Shown here: positions 14,408 through 22,882 of the stretch, piece after piece | How the letters are laid out: every line of letters begins with the position of its first letter | Numbering within the stretch: position 1 is the stretch's first letter | Assembly (NCBI GenBank): GCA_050250795.1 | Contig: JBFWNZ010000003.1 | Coordinates: 1 to 31,805 of the forward strand | Origin: JBFWNZ01 sp050250795 | GTDB taxonomy: Bacteria; Pseudomonadota; Alphaproteobacteria; UBA8366 | Length of the DNA: 31,805 nt | Reading direction: 5' to 3' | Made by a program: the position numbers and the translations under genes | The notes under the pieces: model-generated | What the model was told of the DNA's origin: nothing | Databases searched by the model: none | What the model saw: the letters and a program-made list of their open reading frames with translations, nothing else

Positions 14408-14974
14408 ATGGCAGAGGCGAACGGCGACGGGTCCACAGGCGCGCAGTCGATGGCGCCCGTTACCATCCGCGAGATGGAGTTGGAGGATCTGGCGACGGTG
14501 TTCGCCATCGGCGAAAGCCTGTTTCGTGCCGACGAGGTGCCGAACCTCTACCGCACCTGGGACGAGTACGAACTGGTCGACAGCTTCAGCTCGGATGGCG
14601 AGTACTGTCTCGTTGCCGTGGACGACGAGACGGATCGCATCGAAGGCTTCGTCCTGGGCACCGTCATCCACAAGCGCAAGGGCGCCTGGACCTATGGCTA
14701 TCTGGTCTGGCTGGGCGTCCGGCCGGAACTGGTCGGGCGCGGCGTCGCGCGCAAGCTGGTCGCGCGGCTGACCGACCTGTTCATCGATGCCGGCGTCCGC
14801 TTGATGCTGGTCGACACCGACGCCGAGAACGACCGGGCCATCGGCTTTTTCAAGCGGGCGGGTTTCGTGAACCCCGTGAACCATATCTATATGACTCGCA
14901 ACCTCACGAACCTGCCGGGGTACCGGCGGCGGCGGCGCGAAGGCGGGCCGCGCCTGACCAAGAAGGACGATTGA
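14408..14974 (+). CDS. GNAT family N-acetyltransferase
   Basis: A 188-residue acetyl-CoA-dependent acetyltransferase. The GNAT core runs from about residue 18 to 160: IREMELEDLATVFAIGESLF, the beta-4 region YLVWLGVRPELVG, the pyrophosphate loop GRGVARK at 110-116, and the C-terminal DTDAENDRAIGFFKRAGF. This resembles RimI-like members. The tail (RRRRREGG...KKDD) is basic. ATG 14408 follows GGAGG. It is the first gene of a three-gene operon; the M20 peptidase starts 2 bp after its stop. The acceptor (protein amine or small molecule) is not evident. A GNAT next to a deacylase-type peptidase may reflect an acylation and deacylation pair. Confidence 0.9.
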   Translation: MAEANGDGSTGAQSMAPVTIREMELEDLATVFAIGESLFRADEVPNLYRTWDEYELVDSFSSDGEYCLVAVDDETDRIEGFVLGTVIHKRKGAWTYGYLVWLGVRPELVGRGVARKLVARLTDLFIDAGVRLMLVDTDAENDRAIGFFKRAGFVNPVNHIYMTRNLTNLPGYRRRRREGGPRLTKKDD

Positions 14975-14976
14975 GC

Positions 14977-16134
14977 ATGACCGGCACGGCGGACGGCTTC
15001 GATGCGGTGATGGCGGCGGTCGATCCCGAGCGCCTGACCGCGCTGCTGGTCGATTCGGTCGAGCAGTACAGCCCCTCCTATGCCGAGGAGCCGGCGATGG
15101 AGGTGTTCATCGCGGCGCTCGCCGAGACCGGCCTGCCGCATCTGCGCCAGCCGGTGCCGGGGCGCGAGGCCGGCGACAATCTGGGCAACCTGATCGTCGA
15201 ATGGGGGCCGCAGCCTCCGGCCTTCTGCTGGGTCGGCCATGTCGACACGGTGCCGGCGATGGGCGACCAGGAGCCGCTGCCGCGCCGCGAGGGCGACATC
15301 CTGCACGGGCTGGGCACGGCCGACATGAAGTCGGGCTGCGCCGCCATCGTCGAGGCGCTGACCGCGCTGCGCAGCGCGGGCGTGGAGCCGAAGCGCGGCC
15401 TAGCCGTCGCGCTGGTGGTCGGCGAGGAGGAATACGGCGACGGCTCGGCGGCGCTGCTGCAGCGCGTGGCCGCGCCGCTGACCGTGATCGGCGAGCCGAC
15501 CGGTCTCGTCCCCTGCATCGACCATTATGCCTATCAAGAGTACCGGCTGCACACCGGCGGCGCGCGGGTGCATGCGGCGCTGCCCGAGCTGGGCGCCAAC
15601 GCCATCCACGCCATGCTGACCTGGCTGACCGCGCTGTACGAGGCGGCGCAGGACCCGCGCTATGCCGGACGGCTGGCGCTGAACCCGCGCGACATTCGCG
15701 GCGGCGGCGACATGTTCGTCGTGGCCGAGCAGTGCGAGGCGGCGATCGACATCCATGTCCGGCCGGATGTGGCGGCGGACGAGGTGCTGGCGGTGATCGA
15801 GGCGGCGCGCGACCGGGCGGCGGCGAATCATCCGGATTGCCGGCTCTGGTACGAGCGCCAGTATGTCGCCGACGGCTATGCCATCGCCCCGATGGACGCC
15901 CGGCTGGGACCGCTGTCGCGGGCCTTCGACCGGACCGGGGAGCCTTGGGCCCCGGCGGCGTTTCGCTCGCATTCGGACGGCAGCATGTTCCACGCCAAGG
16001 GGGTTGCGCCCGTGATCTGCGGCCCCGGCCGGCTGGAGGTCGCGCATACCCGCCATGAATGCGTGTCCATCGCCGAGACCGAGCGCGCGGCGCGTCTCTA
16101 CGCCGCGATGATCTACGAAGCCTGCATGGTCTGA
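14977..16134 (+). CDS. M20 family zinc peptidase/deacylase (ArgE/DapE-like)
   Basis: A 385-residue M20 metallohydrolase, the family that cleaves amide bonds of N-acyl amino acids or dipeptides using two zinc ions. The ligand set is visible: GHVDT (H88, D90), GTADMKSG (D116, bridging), the catalytic pair GEEE at 149-152, GEPT (E173), and a C-terminal VAHTRHECV histidine. The lid domain lies at about 185-290. ATG 14977 starts 2 bp after the GNAT stop, so translation is coupled. The substrate is unknown; the family includes acetylornithine and succinyl-diaminopimelate deacylases, and this protein is not clearly either. Confidence 0.9.
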   Translation: MTGTADGFDAVMAAVDPERLTALLVDSVEQYSPSYAEEPAMEVFIAALAETGLPHLRQPVPGREAGDNLGNLIVEWGPQPPAFCWVGHVDTVPAMGDQEPLPRREGDILHGLGTADMKSGCAAIVEALTALRSAGVEPKRGLAVALVVGEEEYGDGSAALLQRVAAPLTVIGEPTGLVPCIDHYAYQEYRLHTGGARVHAALPELGANAIHAMLTWLTALYEAAQDPRYAGRLALNPRDIRGGGDMFVVAEQCEAAIDIHVRPDVAADEVLAVIEAARDRAAANHPDCRLWYERQYVADGYAIAPMDARLGPLSRAFDRTGEPWAPAAFRSHSDGSMFHAKGVAPVICGPGRLEVAHTRHECVSIAETERAARLYAAMIYEACMV

Positions 16135-16142
16135 CGGTCCCG

Positions 16143-16865
16143 ATGCTGCCGCCCGACCGCGTCGCCAAGCTGAGCCGCGCCCGCCGCTATCCCTACGACT
16201 TTCCCGGCCGGTCCTATGCCTGGCACGGGGCGGGGCTGCGGCCCTTCGCCGCCGGCGACTGCGCCGGGCGGACGCCGGTGCTGGCGGTTGGGTCGAACCG
16301 GGCGCCGGAGCGGCTGCTGCAGAAATACGGCGACGCGCATGACCGGGTGATCCCGGTGCAGCAGGCGCGGATGCGCGATTTCGACATCGTCTATGCCGCC
16401 CATGTCACCGTCTATGGCGCCATCCCCGCGATGCTTCAGCATGCGCCGGGCGTGACGGTCGACCTCACCGTCACCTGGCTGGACGCGCATCAACTGGACG
16501 TGATGCACGCGACCGAGGGCAACTACCATTTCGCGCTGCTGGAGGGGGTGCAGGTCGCGCTGGACGGCGGCGGCACGCTGGACGCGGTCCATCTCTATGT
16601 CGGCCGGCGCGGCCATCTGGTGCATGAGGGCGCGGCGGTCGGGCTCTCGGCGATGACGGCGGCGGGCCGCCCCTATCCGGCACGGACGACGGCGGAGATG
16701 CTGGAGGCCGTGCATCGCCGCATCGCGCCCGACCTCGATCCGGAGGAGTTCATCCTGCGGCTCATCGACGATGACGGCTTCCGCCGCGCCTGCACCGATC
16801 TGCTGTCTGCCGACGCGGTCGCCTTCGCCTATCCCTTCAAGGTGTTCGGCTCATTTGATTGCTGA
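16143..16865 (+). CDS. Conserved-looking protein, possibly GGCT-like fold
   Basis: A 240-residue soluble protein, starting 8 bp after the M20 stop, third gene of the GNAT-M20 operon. I do not recognise it firmly. Residues 45-58 (TPVLAVGSNRAPER) resemble the [Y/F]xYGSN loop of gamma-glutamylcyclotransferase-like proteins. The later segment LDVMHATEGNYHFALLEGVQV resembles their LDxxEGxxY region, followed by a Val/Leu/Tyr beta strand (LDAVHLYVGRRG). That assignment is inference. The C-terminal 80 residues are helical with many acids. Its last 37 bp overlap the convergent methyltransferase gene on the other strand. Third-position GC content supports it as a real gene. Confidence 0.75.
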   Translation: MLPPDRVAKLSRARRYPYDFPGRSYAWHGAGLRPFAAGDCAGRTPVLAVGSNRAPERLLQKYGDAHDRVIPVQQARMRDFDIVYAAHVTVYGAIPAMLQHAPGVTVDLTVTWLDAHQLDVMHATEGNYHFALLEGVQVALDGGGTLDAVHLYVGRRGHLVHEGAAVGLSAMTAAGRPYPARTTAEMLEAVHRRIAPDLDPEEFILRLIDDDGFRRACTDLLSADAVAFAYPFKVFGSFDC

Positions 16866-17545
16866 GCCGTTTCCGGGGTCACGCGCCAGACCACGGCGTT
16901 GCGGACATCGGTGTCCTCCAGTTCGCGCGAGGTCTTGACCGCGTAGCGGACCATCCACTCGATATGCTGCTTCGGCAGGTATGTGCGGCCGGGGTCGCCC
17001 AGCAGCACCACCGCGCCGCGCCCGGCCAGCCGGCGCAGCCAGGCGGTGACGCGCTCCGCCAGCGGCTTCTCGTAGCAGATGTCCCCGGCCAGCACGACGT
17101 CCCAGCCGGCGTCGGTGTCGATCACATCCTCGGTCGTCACATCCACCGCGACCCCGTTCAGGTCCGCGTTGACGCGGCAGGCCGCCGCCGCGAAACGGTC
17201 GATATCGGTGGCCGTGACCTTGGCGGCACCCGCCATCGCGGCGGCAACGGCGGAGATGCCCGAGCCGGTGGCGAAATCCAGAACCGTCCGGCCGCGCACG
17301 GTCTCGGGCGAATCCAGCAGATGGCGCGCGATGGCCTGCCCGCCGGCCCAGGCGAAGGCCCAATAGGGCGGCGGCAGTCCCATCCGCTCCAGCTCCGCCT
17401 CGGTCGCCTCCCACAGCGGCACCAGTGCCGAGGCCAGATACAGCCGGATTTCCGGTACCAGCGGCGGCGCCTCGATGGCGGTGTTGGTGCGGACGAAGGC
17501 TTCCGGGTCGTGCGGCGGCTTGGACTTCTTGCCGAACAGGCTCAT
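16829..17545 (-). CDS. COG3897-type methyltransferase (ETFB lysine methyltransferase-like)
   Basis: A 238-residue class I SAM-dependent methyltransferase. Marks are PPPYWAFAWAGGQAIARHLLD at about 58-78, motif I VLDFATGSG at 88-96, ATDIDRFA (motif II acid), and VLAGDICYEKPLAERV with the family's D-x-x-Y. This block is typical of the group containing METTL20 and its alphaproteobacterial homologues, which methylate lysines of the electron-transfer flavoprotein beta subunit. That substrate is inferred from family resemblance. The start ATGA overlaps the ubiA stop by 4 bp. The 3' end overlaps the convergent plus-strand gene by 37 bp. Confidence 0.85.
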   Translation of the reverse strand: MSLFGKKSKPPHDPEAFVRTNTAIEAPPLVPEIRLYLASALVPLWEATEAELERMGLPPPYWAFAWAGGQAIARHLLDSPETVRGRTVLDFATGSGISAVAAAMAGAAKVTATDIDRFAAAACRVNADLNGVAVDVTTEDVIDTDAGWDVVLAGDICYEKPLAERVTAWLRRLAGRGAVVLLGDPGRTYLPKQHIEWMVRYAVKTSRELEDTDVRNAVVWRVTPETAQQSNEPNTLKG

Positions 17546-18477
17546 GCCGACACCGCGCTGGCGATCAGGGCGGCCGTGACGAGCAGGCCGAACCAGCGGT
17601 TGGAGCGGAATTTCGTCAGGCAGTCCGTAGGGTCGTCGATATCCACGTCGATCACCTGCCATGCCAGTTGCAGGGCTGCCACCGCCAGCAGCGCGAAGAA
17701 CGGCCAGCCGAGTGCCGCCAGAACCCCGGTTGCGGCGAGCGCGGCCACGGTCAGCGCATAGAAGCCCCAGAGCCAGGGCTTGGTCCGGTCGCCGAATTTG
17801 AGCGCCAGCGACTTCACGCCCACGATCAGATCGTCGGCCTTGTCCTGATGCGCATAGATGGTGTCGTAGCCCAGCGTCCAGGCGATGCCGGCGCCGTAGA
17901 GCGCCAGCACCGGCCAGCCGAGGTCGCCGGTCGCGGCCGTCCAGCCCAGCAGCGCGCCCCAGTTGAAGGTGAGGCCGAGCCAGGCCTGCGGCCAGTAGGT
18001 CACGCGCTTCATCAAGGGATAGGCCAGCACCAGCGGCATCGCCGCGAAGCCCATCCAGACCGTCGTCATGTTGAACTGAAGCAGCACGCCCAGCCCGATG
18101 GCGAGCTGGAGCGCGAGGAAGGCCGCAGCCTGCTTCACGCTCACCTGGCCGCTGGCGATGGGCCGGTCGGCGGTGCGCGCCACCCGGCGGTCGAAATCGC
18201 GGTCCAGCATGTCGTTCCAGGTGCAGCCGGCGCCGCGCATGACGAAGGCGCCGATGGCGAACAGCAGCATCGCCGCGAGGTCCGGCCAGCCGCCCCCCTC
18301 GGGCCGCGCGGCGGCACCCAGGGCCGCACCCCACCAGCAGGGCAGGAGCAGCAGCCAGGTGCCGATGGGACGGTCGGCGCGCATCAGCCGCAGATAGGGC
18401 CGCGCCGGGCGCGGGACCCGGCGGTCGATCCAGCTTCCCGCCGGGATGTCGCTCGCGCTTCTGGCGGTGTCGGTCAT
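17542..18477 (-). CDS. ubiA: 4-hydroxybenzoate polyprenyltransferase UbiA
   Basis: A 311-residue membrane prenyltransferase that attaches the polyprenyl tail to 4-hydroxybenzoate early in ubiquinone synthesis. The two Mg-diphosphate motifs are clear: NDMLDRDFD at 88-96 and YDTIYAHQDKADD at 204-216. The N-terminal LMRADRPIGTWLLLLPCWWG is typical of true UbiA. About eight or nine hydrophobic segments are seen. It is divergently placed from rsmE (75 bp between starts), so both promoters must lie there, but none was clear by eye. The downstream methyltransferase overlaps by 4 bp and is probably cotranscribed. Confidence 0.95.
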   Translation of the reverse strand: MTDTARSASDIPAGSWIDRRVPRPARPYLRLMRADRPIGTWLLLLPCWWGAALGAAARPEGGGWPDLAAMLLFAIGAFVMRGAGCTWNDMLDRDFDRRVARTADRPIASGQVSVKQAAAFLALQLAIGLGVLLQFNMTTVWMGFAAMPLVLAYPLMKRVTYWPQAWLGLTFNWGALLGWTAATGDLGWPVLALYGAGIAWTLGYDTIYAHQDKADDLIVGVKSLALKFGDRTKPWLWGFYALTVAALAATGVLAALGWPFFALLAVAALQLAWQVIDVDIDDPTDCLTKFRSNRWFGLLVTAALIASAVSA

Positions 18478-18552
18478 CGGCTACCTTGCGGCTCGGAACG
18501 GTCGGGCCGAAGCTAACCGAGCGTGGCTGCTTTGGCGAGACAAGGGTAGGGG

Positions 18553-19332
18553 ATGGCCCCGGAGATGGACGGCGAAACCTCCGAGCGGATGCGGGCACGG
18601 CTCCATGTGACGGCCGCCTTGGCGGCGGGCGGAACGATGGAGCTTGGCCGCGAGCAGGCGCATTACCTGCGCAATGTGCTGCGGCTGGGGCCGGGCGCGG
18701 CGGTGGCGCTGTTCAACGGCCGCGACGGCGAATGGCGCGCCCGCGTCCAGGAGGGCGGCAAGGGCCGTGCCGTGCTGGCGGTCGAGGCGCAGACGCGGCC
18801 GCAGGACGCGCCGCCGGACCTGTGGCTCGCCTTTGCGCCGATCAAGCGGGCGCGGCTGGACTTCCTGGTCGAGAAGGCGGTGGAGCTGGGCGTCGCGCGG
18901 CTGATGCCGGTGATCACCCGCCACACCGATGTCAGCCGGGTCAATCTCGACCGGCTGGTGGCGAATGCGACAGAGGCCGCGGAGCAATGCGAGCGCATGA
19001 CCCTTCCGGTGGTGGACGCGCCGGTGCCGCTTGAGCGGCTGCTCGCCGGCTGGCCGGCGGATCGCCGGCTGCTCGTCTGTGCGGAGGCGGGTGCCGCCGC
19101 GCCCGTCGCAACGGTCCTGTCGGATACAGGCGCCGGAAATTCTTACGGAATGTTGATCGGGCCCGAGGGGGGCTTCGCGATGGGCGAACTTGACGCCCTT
19201 CGCAAACTGGCATTTGTTACGCCCATCAGCCTTGGTCCGCGCATCCTGCGGGCCGAGACTGCGGCGTTGGCGGCGCTCGCCTGCTGGCAGGCGCTGCTGG
19301 GCGACTGGGGAACTCGCCCGCCGCGTCCCTGA
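18553..19332 (+). CDS. rsmE: 16S rRNA m3U1498 methyltransferase RsmE
   Basis: A 259-residue SPOUT-class methyltransferase that methylates N3 of U1498 in 16S rRNA. The N-terminal PUA-like part (HYLRNVLRLGPGAAVALFNG) and the C-terminal knot (IGPEGGF at 202-208, then SLGPRILRAETAALAAL) are as in the family, and KRARLDFLVEKAVELGV in the middle is characteristic. ATG 18553 follows AGGGTAGGGG; ATG 18568 or 18589 would still leave the domain intact. It is followed 59 bp later by gshA, an order common in alphaproteobacteria. Confidence 0.95.
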   Translation: MAPEMDGETSERMRARLHVTAALAAGGTMELGREQAHYLRNVLRLGPGAAVALFNGRDGEWRARVQEGGKGRAVLAVEAQTRPQDAPPDLWLAFAPIKRARLDFLVEKAVELGVARLMPVITRHTDVSRVNLDRLVANATEAAEQCERMTLPVVDAPVPLERLLAGWPADRRLLVCAEAGAAAPVATVLSDTGAGNSYGMLIGPEGGFAMGELDALRKLAFVTPISLGPRILRAETAALAALACWQALLGDWGTRPPRP

Positions 19333-19391
19333 GCCGCGGTCCGCCGGTGATCTAGGTCGAGGAAACGAACAACAGCGCGGAGTACCGCCCC

Positions 19392-20759
19392 ATGTCCGCA
19401 CCGCCCAAGAATTCCGGCGCGCCGATTACAAGCAAGACCCAGCTGGTCGAATATATGGAGGGCGGCAGCAAGCCGCGCCAGGACTGGCGGATCGGCACCG
19501 AGCACGAGAAATTCGCCTATCGCCTGGGCGATTTCCGCCGCCTGCCCTATGAGGGCACGCCCGGCGTCGGCGTGCTGCTGCACGGGCTGCAGCGCTTCGG
19601 CTGGCAGCCGGTGGCCGAGGGCAGCAACGTGATTGCGCTGCGCCACGCCGGCGGCGCGTCGATCACGCTGGAGCCGGGCGGGCAGTTCGAGCTGTCGGGC
19701 GCCGTGCTGAACACCATCCATGAGACCTGCAACGAGGTGCACACCCATCTCGACCAGGTGCGTCAGGTGTGCAGCGAGATCGGCGCCGGGATGATCGGGC
19801 TGGGATTCGACCCGAAATGGCGGCGCGAGGACATCGGCTGGATGCCCAAGGGCCGCTACAAGATCATGCGCGAATACATGCCGAAGCGCGGCAGCCTCGG
19901 CCTCGACATGATGATCCGCACCTGCACGGTCCAGGTGAACCTGGATTTCTCCAGCGAGGCCGACATGGTGCGCAAGATGCGCGTCGGCGTCGCCTTGCAG
20001 CCGGTGGCGACGGCGCTGTTCGCCAACTCGCCCTTCGTCGAAGGCAAGCCCAGCGGCTTCCTCAGCTATCGCAGCCACACCTGGACCGACACCGATCCCG
20101 ACCGCTGCGGCATGCTGCCCTTCGTCTTCGAGGACGGTTTCGGTTTCGAGCGCTGGGTCGACTATGTGCTCGATGTGCCGATGTATTTCGTCTACCGCGA
20201 GGGCCGTTACATCGACGTCTCCGGCAAGTCGTTCCGCGACTTCATGGACGGACGGCTGGACGGCTTCAAGGGCCAGATCCCGACCATGTCGGACTGGGAA
20301 GACCATATGACGACGGTGTTCCCGGAGGTCCGGCTCAAGCGGTTCATCGAAATGCGCGGCGCCGATGGCGGTCCCTGGCGCCGGCTCTGCGCCCTGCCGG
20401 CGCTCTGGGTCGGGCTGCTCTACGACGATGCGGCACTCGACGCCGCGGTCGATCTGGTTCGCGACTGGACGCAGGAGGAACAGGCGGCCATGCGCGATTC
20501 CGTTCCGCGCCACGCGCTGGCGACGCCCTTCCGCGACGGCACGGTTCAGGATGTCGCCAAGCGGATGCTGGAGATCGCCCGCGACGGCCTGCGCCGGCGC
20601 GCCATCGTCGATTGCGGCGGCAAGGACGAGACCGCCTTCCTCGATGCGCTGCACGAGATCGCCGAATCCGGCCGGACCCCGGCGGAAGACCTGCTCGCGG
20701 CCTATCGCGGCCCCTGGGGCGGCGACATCGACCGCGTCTACGCCGAATACTCCTACTGA
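19392..20759 (+). CDS. gshA: Glutamate-cysteine ligase (plant/alphaproteobacterial type)
   Basis: A 455-residue ATP-dependent ligase joining glutamate and cysteine, the first step of glutathione synthesis, in the cytoplasm. Family segments are IGTEHEKFAYR (35-45), SITLEPGGQFELSGA, RYKIMREYMPKRGSLG, TVQVNLDFSSEADMV and GYLSYRSHTW-like GFLSYRSHTWTDTDPDR. Length matches the class shared by plants and alphaproteobacteria and differs from the gamma-proteobacterial GshA. The GGAG upstream is about 12 nt from ATG 19392, a long spacing. A perfect terminator hairpin follows the stop. No gshB lies in the window. Confidence 0.96.
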   Translation: MSAPPKNSGAPITSKTQLVEYMEGGSKPRQDWRIGTEHEKFAYRLGDFRRLPYEGTPGVGVLLHGLQRFGWQPVAEGSNVIALRHAGGASITLEPGGQFELSGAVLNTIHETCNEVHTHLDQVRQVCSEIGAGMIGLGFDPKWRREDIGWMPKGRYKIMREYMPKRGSLGLDMMIRTCTVQVNLDFSSEADMVRKMRVGVALQPVATALFANSPFVEGKPSGFLSYRSHTWTDTDPDRCGMLPFVFEDGFGFERWVDYVLDVPMYFVYREGRYIDVSGKSFRDFMDGRLDGFKGQIPTMSDWEDHMTTVFPEVRLKRFIEMRGADGGPWRRLCALPALWVGLLYDDAALDAAVDLVRDWTQEEQAAMRDSVPRHALATPFRDGTVQDVAKRMLEIARDGLRRRAIVDCGGKDETAFLDALHEIAESGRTPAEDLLAAYRGPWGGDIDRVYAEYSY

Positions 20760-20770
20760 GGCGGGTTTCA

Positions 20771-20800
20771 GCGCGGGCGGCACCGTTGTGCCGCCCGCGC
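20771..20800. terminator. Terminator hairpin between gshA and the convergent lipoprotein gene
   Basis: GCGCGGGCGGCAC (20771-20783) and GTGCCGCCCGCGC (20788-20800) form a perfect 13-bp stem with a CGTT loop. It lies 11 bp after the gshA stop and 6 bp from the stop of the minus-strand gene. T-runs are weak on both sides (CCCTTTACT on plus, TGAAACC on minus). Confidence 0.8.
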
Positions 20801-20806
20801 GGCCCT

Positions 20807-21274
20807 TTACTCGACGGCGAACTCGGTCCCGCGCACTGTCATCACCCGTTGCAGGGTGACGGGGTTGCCGTTGTCGTCGGTGCCCCAGTATTCGATGGTG
20901 ATGCGATCTTCCGGCAGCTTGGTCGCCACATGGTGGTTCGGCTGCGTCAGCGTGGTGCCCGGTTCGACCCGATAGCGAACGACCGCATCGACGCAAAGCT
21001 TGCCCAGTTCGACGCAGACCCGCCCGCGTTCCACCGTATAGCCGACACCGGCGGATTCCTTGAAGCTGCGGTCGTGCACGTAGCGGTGCCGTTCGTCCTG
21101 GGGGCTCCACTCATAGCGAATCTGCCCGATCTCCAGCGCTGCCTGCGCCGGTCCGCTCACCGCGGGTTTGGGCTTCTCGACGGGGGCCGATGGCGGCGGG
21201 TCGTCGCAACCGCCCAGCAGGCCCGCTCCCAGCAATGCCGCAACCCAGGCGCGGCGATGGGCAAGCGTGCTCAA
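20807..21274 (-). CDS. Lipoprotein of unknown function
   Basis: A 155-residue protein. The only sensible start is TTG 21274, which overlaps the tldD stop as TTGA. It gives a lipoprotein signal with lipobox L20-G-G-C23 after a hydrophobic stretch (WVAALLGAGLL). A Pro/Lys linker (DDPPPSAPVEKPKPAV) follows, then a beta-rich domain (IRYEWSPQDERHRYVHDRSF, VEPGTTLTQPNHHVATKLP, ITIEYWGTDDNGNPVTLQRV). No family is recognised. It should be exported and membrane-anchored. Coupling to tldD by a 4-bp overlap suggests cotranscription, with no obvious functional link. Confidence 0.75.
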   Translation of the reverse strand: MSTLAHRRAWVAALLGAGLLGGCDDPPPSAPVEKPKPAVSGPAQAALEIGQIRYEWSPQDERHRYVHDRSFKESAGVGYTVERGRVCVELGKLCVDAVVRYRVEPGTTLTQPNHHVATKLPEDRITIEYWGTDDNGNPVTLQRVMTVRGTEFAVE

Positions 21275-22704
21275 GCGGCGGTCCCGCCGACGGTCAGGCC
21301 GTCGATCCGCAATGTGGGCTGGCCGACACCGACCGGCACGCTCTGCCCGTCCTTGCCGCAGGTGCCGATTCCGGGGTCGAGGGCCATGTCGTTGCCGATC
21401 ATCGCGACGCGGGTCAGGACGTCCGGTCCGTTGCCGATCAGGGTTGCGCCCTTCAGCGGGGCGCCGAGCTTGCCGTTCTCCACCGCATAGGCCTCGGTAC
21501 AGGAAAACACGAACTTGCCGCTGGTGATGTCGACCTGGCCGCCGCCGAAATTGACCGCATAGACGCCCTTTTTGACGGAGGCGAGAATCTCGGCCGGGTC
21601 CTTGTCGCCGCCCATCATAATCGTGTTCGTCATCCGCGGCATCGGGGCATGCGCATAGGACTGGCGGCGTCCGTTGCCGGTGGCCGGCACGCCCATCAGG
21701 CGGGCGTTCAGCCGGTCCTGGAGATATCCCACCAGGATGCCCTCCTCGATCAGCGGCGTTCGGGACGAGGGCGTACCTTCGTCGTCGATGGTGATCGAGC
21801 CGCGCCGGTCGGCGATCGTGCCGTCGTCGACCACCGTTACACCGGGTGCGGCCACGCGCTGTCCCATCAGGCCGGCGAAAGCCGAGGTCCGCTTGCGGTT
21901 GAAGTCGCCTTCCAGCCCGTGGCCGATGGCCTCGTGCAGCAGGATGCCCGGCCAGCCGGGCCCCAGCACGACGGTCATCTCGCCGGCCGGCGCCGGCACG
22001 GCCTCCAGGTTGACCAGCGCCTGCCGCAAGGCTTCGTCGACCTGCGCGTGCCACGCATCCGGCTGCAGGAAGCTGTCATATGTCAGGCGCCCGCCGGCGC
22101 CGTGCCCGCCGCTCTCCATGCGGTCGCCCTGGCCGACGACGACCGACACATTCAAGCGGACGAGCGGCCGGATATCGGCGGCGCGGAAGCCGTCGGGCCG
22201 GATGATCTGGACGGCCTGCCACTGTCCGGCGAGAGAGACCGAAACCTGTCGCACCCGCGGGTCGCGGGCGCGGGCATAGGCGTCGATTTCCGAAAGCAGG
22301 TTCACCTTCGCGTCGAACCCGATTCCGGCCAACGGGTCGAAATCGCCGTAGAGGCCCCGATTCGTGCCGGCCGGTGCCGCGGCAAAGCTGCCGCCGCGGC
22401 CCGTGCGGACCGCCTTGACCGTCTCGCCGGCGCGGCGGATCGCCTCTTCGCTGATTTCCGAGGCATGGGCAAAGCCGGTGGCTTCGCCGGAGACGGCGCG
22501 CAGGCCGAATCCCTGCGAGGTGTCGAAGCTTGCGCTACGCAACCGGCCGTCGTCGAAGCTCAGGCTCTCCGAGCGCCGGTATTCCAGATACAGTTCCCCA
22601 TCGTCCGATCCGGAGAGCGCGTCCTTGGCGAGGCCTTCGATTCGCGGACGGTCGAGGCCGGCGCGTTCGAAGAACAGCGTGTCGGTGTCGCGCAGGGCGG
22701 TCAT
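21271..22704 (-). CDS. tldD: TldD metalloprotease, catalytic subunit
   Basis: A 477-residue protease that forms a heterodimeric barrel with TldE and digests unstructured peptides; in some bacteria the pair removes leaders of peptide antibiotics. The zinc motif HEAIGH is at 257-262 and is followed by GLEGDFNRK. The third ligand region TNTIMMGGDKDP and the C-terminal TSGKFVFSCTEAYAVENGKL are typical of TldD. ATG 22704 follows GAGGAG. The gene is divergent from the cytochrome oxidase operon. The partner tldE lies at 6373-7722. No peptide precursor gene was seen near either subunit. Confidence 0.95.
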   Translation of the reverse strand: MTALRDTDTLFFERAGLDRPRIEGLAKDALSGSDDGELYLEYRRSESLSFDDGRLRSASFDTSQGFGLRAVSGEATGFAHASEISEEAIRRAGETVKAVRTGRGGSFAAAPAGTNRGLYGDFDPLAGIGFDAKVNLLSEIDAYARARDPRVRQVSVSLAGQWQAVQIIRPDGFRAADIRPLVRLNVSVVVGQGDRMESGGHGAGGRLTYDSFLQPDAWHAQVDEALRQALVNLEAVPAPAGEMTVVLGPGWPGILLHEAIGHGLEGDFNRKRTSAFAGLMGQRVAAPGVTVVDDGTIADRRGSITIDDEGTPSSRTPLIEEGILVGYLQDRLNARLMGVPATGNGRRQSYAHAPMPRMTNTIMMGGDKDPAEILASVKKGVYAVNFGGGQVDITSGKFVFSCTEAYAVENGKLGAPLKGATLIGNGPDVLTRVAMIGNDMALDPGIGTCGKDGQSVPVGVGQPTLRIDGLTVGGTAA

Positions 22705-22882
22705 CGCGGATTCTCCTCGGGTGGCGCCGGATGGCTTCCGTAATTCGGTGGACTATGGCAGAAGCGTGCCGGGAAAACAGCCGTCGCGGCGGGGTTGCCG
22801 CGCGGTTTCGGGATGTGGCGGCGTTTTAGGGACATGGGAGCTCAAGCCTTGGAAAACCGCCATTTTTCAGGCAGTTCTTTTT

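Noticed and set aside
16829..18598. Methyltransferase fused to an upstream N-terminal part in one 589-codon frame
   Set aside because: The upstream part is the out-of-frame shadow of ubiA. The methyltransferase has its own ATG at 17545 overlapping the ubiA stop.
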